This document shows positions 14,774 through 18,260 of a stretch of 18,260 nucleotides of DNA, one piece after another. Position 1 is the first letter of the stretch. Each line of letters begins with the position of its first letter. Source of the DNA: an uncultured Persicitalea sp. Its GTDB lineage: Bacteria; Bacteroidota; Bacteroidia; Cytophagales; Spirosomataceae. The stretch spans positions 1 to 18,260 of the forward strand of contig CATMVR010000023.1 in the NCBI GenBank assembly GCA_950075905.1. Direction: 5' to 3'. Under the pieces are notes generated by a model. It was not told the origin of the DNA, ran no database searches, and saw only the letters and a program-made list of their open reading frames with translations. The translations under genes and the position numbers were made by a program.

Positions 14774-15508
14774 ATGAAAAAGACAATTCTAAGCTTCCTG
14801 ATTACCCTATGCTACCTGGGAAACGCTAGTGCCCAACAAAATGAGGGTATCGTCCTCTACGACCAGAAAATCAACATGCACCGCCGCCTGCCGGATGAAT
14901 CTATGAAGGCCATGACGCCGGAGTTTCGGACCAACAAAATGCAACTGGCGATCCGGGGCGGGGAATCGCTGTATAAGACGGTAACGGCAAATGATGTGAA
15001 CGAAGAAGCTACCGACGCTGGCGGCAATACGGTACGGATGATGATCCGGGTACCACAAAACGAAATCTATCGTAACTTTGATCAGAAAAAAACGGTGGAG
15101 CTGCGCGAGCTGGCCGGACAGAAGTTTCTGATTCAGGACGAGATGCGGCAGATACCCTGGAAATTTACCGGAGAATCGAAAAAGGTGAACGGCTACGACT
15201 GCATGCAGGCTACCTATGCCAACCCCGAACGGAAGCAAACGATCACGGCCTGGTTTGCGGAGGCCATTCCCGTTCCGGCGGGCCCGGCGGGCTACGGCGG
15301 ATTGCCGGGGCTGATTCTGGAAGTGGATATCAACGAGGGAGAATTACTGTATACCGCCACCAATCTGAATTTCAGAAAGCTGGAAAACAGCGAGATGAAA
15401 CTACCTTCGGGCGGAAAGAAAGTAACAGAAGCAGAATTCAACAAAATCCGCGACGACTACATGAAAGAGGTAGGTGGTAGCGGAGGCATGCGTATCATTC
15501 GTAACTAG
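14774..15508 (+). CDS. Secreted GLPGLI-family protein
   Basis: This 244-residue protein has a clear signal peptide (MKKTILSFLITLCYLGNASA, cut before QQ). The family-naming motif GLPGLI stands at residues 176-181, within PAGYGGLPGLILEVD, preceded by the usual DCMQATYANP and ITAWFAEAIPVPAGP segments. GLPGLI proteins are Bacteroidota-specific, exported, and often found next to TonB-receptor-like proteins; their biochemical role is not established. It follows the outer-membrane barrel gene by 129 bp and precedes the sensor kinase gene by 40 bp, suggesting that the three work together. The C-terminus GGSGGMRIIRN echoes the GGGMRVIRQF end of the barrel protein. It should reside in the periplasm or at the outer membrane. 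Confidence 0.93.
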   Translation: MKKTILSFLITLCYLGNASAQQNEGIVLYDQKINMHRRLPDESMKAMTPEFRTNKMQLAIRGGESLYKTVTANDVNEEATDAGGNTVRMMIRVPQNEIYRNFDQKKTVELRELAGQKFLIQDEMRQIPWKFTGESKKVNGYDCMQATYANPERKQTITAWFAEAIPVPAGPAGYGGLPGLILEVDINEGELLYTATNLNFRKLENSEMKLPSGGKKVTEAEFNKIRDDYMKEVGGSGGMRIIRN

Positions 15509-15539
15509 CTATCAGGTGGTTAGTAGTTAGGTTATTAGC

Positions 15540-15545
15540 AAGGAG
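15540..15545 (+). promoter_or_regulatory. Strong Shine-Dalgarno of the sensor kinase gene
   Basis: AAGGAG ends three bases before the ATG at 15549. It is one of the few strong ribosome binding sites in the window and fixes this start, with a rather short spacing. Confidence 0.6.
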
Positions 15546-15548
15546 CAG

Positions 15549-17231
15549 ATGAGGATTCTTCAAAAAAGTATCATGCCTGTATTTCTGATGGTCGCCAGCC
15601 TTATTTTGCTGGCGGCTTTTCAGGTTTTCTGGCTGCGCAAGGAGTACACAGAGCAAAAGAGCCTTCTGCAAAAGGAGACCGATCTGCTTTTCCAGTCTAC
15701 TATTCAGGCACTGGAAGATTCGGTCATTCAGCAAAGAGTATCGGAATCCTTTCGGGGATTTTTGCCGGAAGAGGAAAAAGCTTCGGTGCTTTCGGTGCTG
15801 GAAAAGACCAAATCGGCGGACCAGCGGGCTGATGCCCATATTTTTTTTAGAAATAGACCCGCCCTGCCCGAAGCGTCTCCGTTACCCGAAGAACTAGCCA
15901 GAGAAATGAAGTCGCTCAGCTCTTCTGCCGGGTTCCAGGATAGCTTGCCCCGCAAGAAGGGTATACAGCGCATCATGATCCGCGACTCCGGCCAACAATC
16001 CAATATAGAGATACAAATTGCCGGTGATTTGCCCAAGTCTGATTCCTTGAAGCAGATGGTGAGCCGGGTGATCAAGCCGGTGCAGGCCCGGGTACGGTCT
16101 TCAAAAAAAGAATTTCGTTTCTCCCACGATTCCGCCCATCTGTCGCCTGACCGGGTGGTGATCCGGCTGGGCTATGACTCCCTGCGTATCAGCGATATTC
16201 ATACTGCCTATTTAAAGAAAATCCAGCAGGCGGGCCTGAATTTGCCTTTTACCGTGCGTCGCAACGCCGATTCCCGCACCGACAGTTTGTCAAAAGCCCT
16301 GCTGACTTCTCCCGTTGCGAGCAATATGCCCCGGGGTTCGGTGTACACCGCTGCTTTCACCGGGTATCAGGCGTATCTTTACCAAAGAATCAGTCCGCAG
16401 ATTCTGTTTTCCGTGTTTCTGCTCGCCATGACGGCCCTGGCTTTTGCGGCTATCTACCGGACCCTGCAACGGCAGCAACGGCTCATTTTGCTCAAAAATG
16501 ACTTTATCAGCAATGTAACGCACGAGCTGAAAACACCCATTGCTACCGTAAGCGTGGCGTTGGAAGCCCTGCAAAGCTTTGGGGCGGCGGCCGACCCGGA
16601 AAAAACCCGGGAGTACCTCGCTATTTCCAAAAAAGAACTGGACCGCCTCGCCATGCTGGTAGATAAAGTATTGAAGATGGCGCTCTTTGAACAGCAATCC
16701 CTGTCGCTTTCGCCCGAACCGCTAGATGCCCGCCATCTGGTAGAGCAGGTGCTCAGTACCCTCAAACCGCAGCTTGAGAAGTACGGGGCCGTGTATACTT
16801 TGACCCTGGAAGAAGCTGATTTCGGGCTGCTGGCCGACAAGGTTCACCTGACCAATGTACTATACAATCTGCTCGACAACGCCCTGAAATACAGCGAGGG
16901 TACCCCGGACATTACCGTCCGCCTTAGCCGGCAGCCGGAGTGCCTGCGCCTGGAAGTGGCCGACCGGGGCATTGGCATTCCTGAGGCCTACCGCGACAAA
17001 ATCTTTGAGAAATTTTTCCGGGTACCTTCGGGGGATATTCACAATGTAAAAGGGTATGGCCTGGGCCTCAGCTACGTATGCAGCGTGGTTAAAAGCCACG
17101 GGGGGCGCATTGAGGTAGAAAGCCAACCGGGGCAGGGGAGTAGCTTTGTGGTGCTGCTACCCGCCCTGCCCCTCCGATCCGACATCAACAGCCTACCTAC
17201 CCATGACACACATCAAGCTTCTGTACGTTGA
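15549..17231 (+). CDS. Two-TM sensor histidine kinase with large periplasmic domain
   Basis: A 560-residue membrane kinase. TM1 is near residues 8-29 and TM2 near 283-304. The roughly 250-residue region between them should be periplasmic; it is charged and helical at its start and matches no sensor domain I recognise. The cytosolic part has the phosphoacceptor H-box (FISNVTHELKTPIA, His325), the N-box (NLLDNALKYS, Asn444), G1 (DRGIGIP, 472-478), the F-box (FEKFFRV) and G2 (GYGLGLSYV, 502-510). There is no HAMP or PAS domain, since TM2 runs almost directly into the H-box. The last 29 bases overlap the response-regulator gene. With the barrel and GLPGLI genes directly upstream, it may sense envelope or surface conditions. 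Confidence 0.93.
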   Translation: MRILQKSIMPVFLMVASLILLAAFQVFWLRKEYTEQKSLLQKETDLLFQSTIQALEDSVIQQRVSESFRGFLPEEEKASVLSVLEKTKSADQRADAHIFFRNRPALPEASPLPEELAREMKSLSSSAGFQDSLPRKKGIQRIMIRDSGQQSNIEIQIAGDLPKSDSLKQMVSRVIKPVQARVRSSKKEFRFSHDSAHLSPDRVVIRLGYDSLRISDIHTAYLKKIQQAGLNLPFTVRRNADSRTDSLSKALLTSPVASNMPRGSVYTAAFTGYQAYLYQRISPQILFSVFLLAMTALAFAAIYRTLQRQQRLILLKNDFISNVTHELKTPIATVSVALEALQSFGAAADPEKTREYLAISKKELDRLAMLVDKVLKMALFEQQSLSLSPEPLDARHLVEQVLSTLKPQLEKYGAVYTLTLEEADFGLLADKVHLTNVLYNLLDNALKYSEGTPDITVRLSRQPECLRLEVADRGIGIPEAYRDKIFEKFFRVPSGDIHNVKGYGLGLSYVCSVVKSHGGRIEVESQPGQGSSFVVLLPALPLRSDINSLPTHDTHQASVR

Positions 17232-17937
17232 GGACGAGCCCTTTTTGGGCAAAATAGTGAAGGAAAGCCTCGAAAGCCGGGATTTTGAGGTATGTATGGT
17301 GGCCGACGGGCGTGAGGTAATGGCGCAGTACGAGGCCTTTGGGCCTGACCTGTGCGTACTGGACATTATGCTGCCGCACCGCGATGGCTACGAGCTGGCG
17401 CGGGATATCAGAACCTGTAATCCCAAAATCCCCCTGCTGTTTCTGACCGCCAAAACCCAGACCGACGATTTGCTCAAAGGATTTCAGGCCGGAGGCAACG
17501 ACTATATCCGCAAGCCGTTCAGCATGGAAGAGCTGATTGTACGCATCCAGAATCTGTATCAGCTGGCGCAGCCGGGTACACAAGGTACCTCACCCGCGGC
17601 GGAGCCTACCCCGAAAGACCGGGTTCGGTTGGGCAGGTACCTATTTTTTCCGCAGCAGTACGAGCTGCATCTCGGCGATCAGGTACGCAAGCTATCGCAC
17701 CGCGAAACCGAATTGCTGAGCATCCTGATTGAAAACGGCAATTACAAAGTACAGCGCCGCGACATCCTCATGCGGGTATGGGGCGATGATTCCTTCTTCA
17801 ATTCACGAAATCTGGATGTGTACATTACCCGCCTCCGCGACTACCTGCGCGACGACCCGGCGGTAGAGATTGTAACGCTGAAAGGCGTGGGGTACCTTTT
17901 CAAGGGCGTTGAGAGCGGTACCAGTGGCGGGATATAA
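17203..17937 (+). CDS. OmpR/PhoB-family response regulator
   Basis: The protein has 244 residues. ATG 17203 is chosen because MTHIKLLYVEDE is the exact start of a receiver domain; the reading from 17146 adds kinase-overlap sequence only. Receiver residues are the acidic cluster Glu10-Asp11-Glu12, phosphoacceptor Asp54 (CVLDIMLP), Thr82 (FLTAKT) and Lys104 (IRKPF). A linker (about 123-140, Thr/Pro-rich) leads to a winged-helix DNA-binding domain (about 140-240) with LSHRETELLSILIEN, RRDILMRVWGDDSFFNSRNL and VYITRLRDYL. It overlaps the kinase gene by 29 bp, giving coupled translation of a cognate pair. Target sites are unknown; the inverted repeat at 11755-11769 is one candidate. Confidence 0.95.
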   Translation: MTHIKLLYVEDEPFLGKIVKESLESRDFEVCMVADGREVMAQYEAFGPDLCVLDIMLPHRDGYELARDIRTCNPKIPLLFLTAKTQTDDLLKGFQAGGNDYIRKPFSMEELIVRIQNLYQLAQPGTQGTSPAAEPTPKDRVRLGRYLFFPQQYELHLGDQVRKLSHRETELLSILIENGNYKVQRRDILMRVWGDDSFFNSRNLDVYITRLRDYLRDDPAVEIVTLKGVGYLFKGVESGTSGGI

Positions 17938-18005
17938 AAATCGGTGTATTTTAGCGGTTTATTTTATCCCGAAACCCGTACGAACCGCTCGCCCAGTTTT
18001 CCTCT

Positions 18006-18260
18006 ATGAAAAATCGTTTACTCTCACTCGATGTGCTCCGTGGGCTCACCATCATGCTCATGACCATCGTGAACAACCCCGGCGACTGGGGCAACGTATA
18101 CGCCCCCTTCCTCCACGCCGAGTGGCACGGCGTCACGCCTACCGACCTGGTGTTTCCTACCTTTCTCTTTATCGTAGGGATTACCACCGTGCTGGCTACG
18201 CCCCAAAAAGTGTTGAACTCATCTACTCTGAAAAGGCTCCTGACTCGTTTTTTACGAATT
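18006..18260 (+). CDS. HGSNAT/DUF5009-like membrane acyltransferase, N-terminal fragment
   Basis: This open frame runs from ATG 18006 to the window end (85 codons, no stop). The start MKNRLLSLDVLRGLTIMLMT followed by NNPGDWG, FLHAEWHGVTPTDLVFP and TFLFIVGI matches the opening of the heparan-alpha-glucosaminide N-acetyltransferase-like family (DUF1624/DUF5009). In this family SxDxxRG, HxxWxGxxxxD and PxFLF motifs surround the first two membrane helices. These multi-pass inner-membrane proteins transfer acetyl groups onto sugars in HGSNAT; the bacterial substrates are mostly unknown. It lies 68 bp after the response-regulator stop on the same strand, so read-through from that operon is possible. 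Confidence 0.85.
   Translation, partial: MKNRLLSLDVLRGLTIMLMTIVNNPGDWGNVYAPFLHAEWHGVTPTDLVFPTFLFIVGITTVLATPQKVLNSSTLKRLLTRFLRI

Noticed and set aside
17953..17989. Inverted repeat AGCGGTT/AACCGCT upstream of the acyltransferase gene
   Set aside because: Only 7 bp with a 23-base spacer; not distinguishable from chance, and no riboswitch-like pattern.
1..18260. Mobile element, phage, CRISPR or RNA-gene content
   Set aside because: No transposase or integrase, no terminal repeats, no regularly spaced direct repeats, and no tRNA- or rRNA-like sequence was found on either strand.

Overview
The window reads as chromosomal DNA of a Bacteroidota bacterium, most likely order Cytophagales (Spirosomaceae-like). 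The grounds are several TAnnTTTG-type -7 promoter elements, mostly weak Shine-Dalgarno sites, a GLPGLI-family protein beside a large outer-membrane beta-barrel protein, a BlaI/M56 pair without a penicillin-binding sensor, and the mix of exported proteins. The DNA is moderately GC-rich and by eye strikingly rich in GTAC, especially GGTACC. No tRNA, rRNA, CRISPR array, insertion sequence, integrase or phage gene was seen, and no gene looks broken. Both window edges cut genes.

Layout. 1-103 (-) is the N-terminus of a NUDIX-domain protein. It is divergent from a BlaI-type repressor (265-630) and an M56 membrane metallopeptidase (655-2574), a likely signalling operon whose sensor end is a Pro-rich linker plus a His/Met-striped heptad repeat. 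A long perfect hairpin separates these from minus-strand genes: a secreted YceI-like protein (2692-3363), and an exported, active-site-divergent Fe/Mn superoxide dismutase (4425-5150) followed by an unidentified exported protein (3519-4391).

5477-9767 carries dispersed single genes: a membrane-anchored metallophosphoesterase, a small secreted protein, a membrane-anchored coiled-coil protein with its own terminator, a secreted PQQ-type aldose sugar dehydrogenase, and a PduO-type cobalamin adenosyltransferase. A four-helix membrane protein (9909-10427) then sits 15 bp ahead of an elongated QueA-like tRNA-modification enzyme (10443-11672).

11828-17937 is the most system-like part. On one strand it has an outer-membrane beta-barrel receptor-type protein, a secreted GLPGLI protein, a two-TM sensor histidine kinase with a large unassigned periplasmic domain, and an OmpR-type response regulator whose start lies inside the kinase gene. 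The receptor and the GLPGLI protein end in nearly the same short tail (GGMRxIR). This suggests a surface or envelope module sensed and controlled by its own two-component pair. The window ends in the N-terminus of an HGSNAT/DUF5009-like membrane acyltransferase (18006 onward).

No wholly new system is proven. The best leads are the His/Met heptad sensor of the M56 protein, the unusual SOD active site, the receptor/GLPGLI/two-component cassette with its shared tail, and the GGTACC enrichment.
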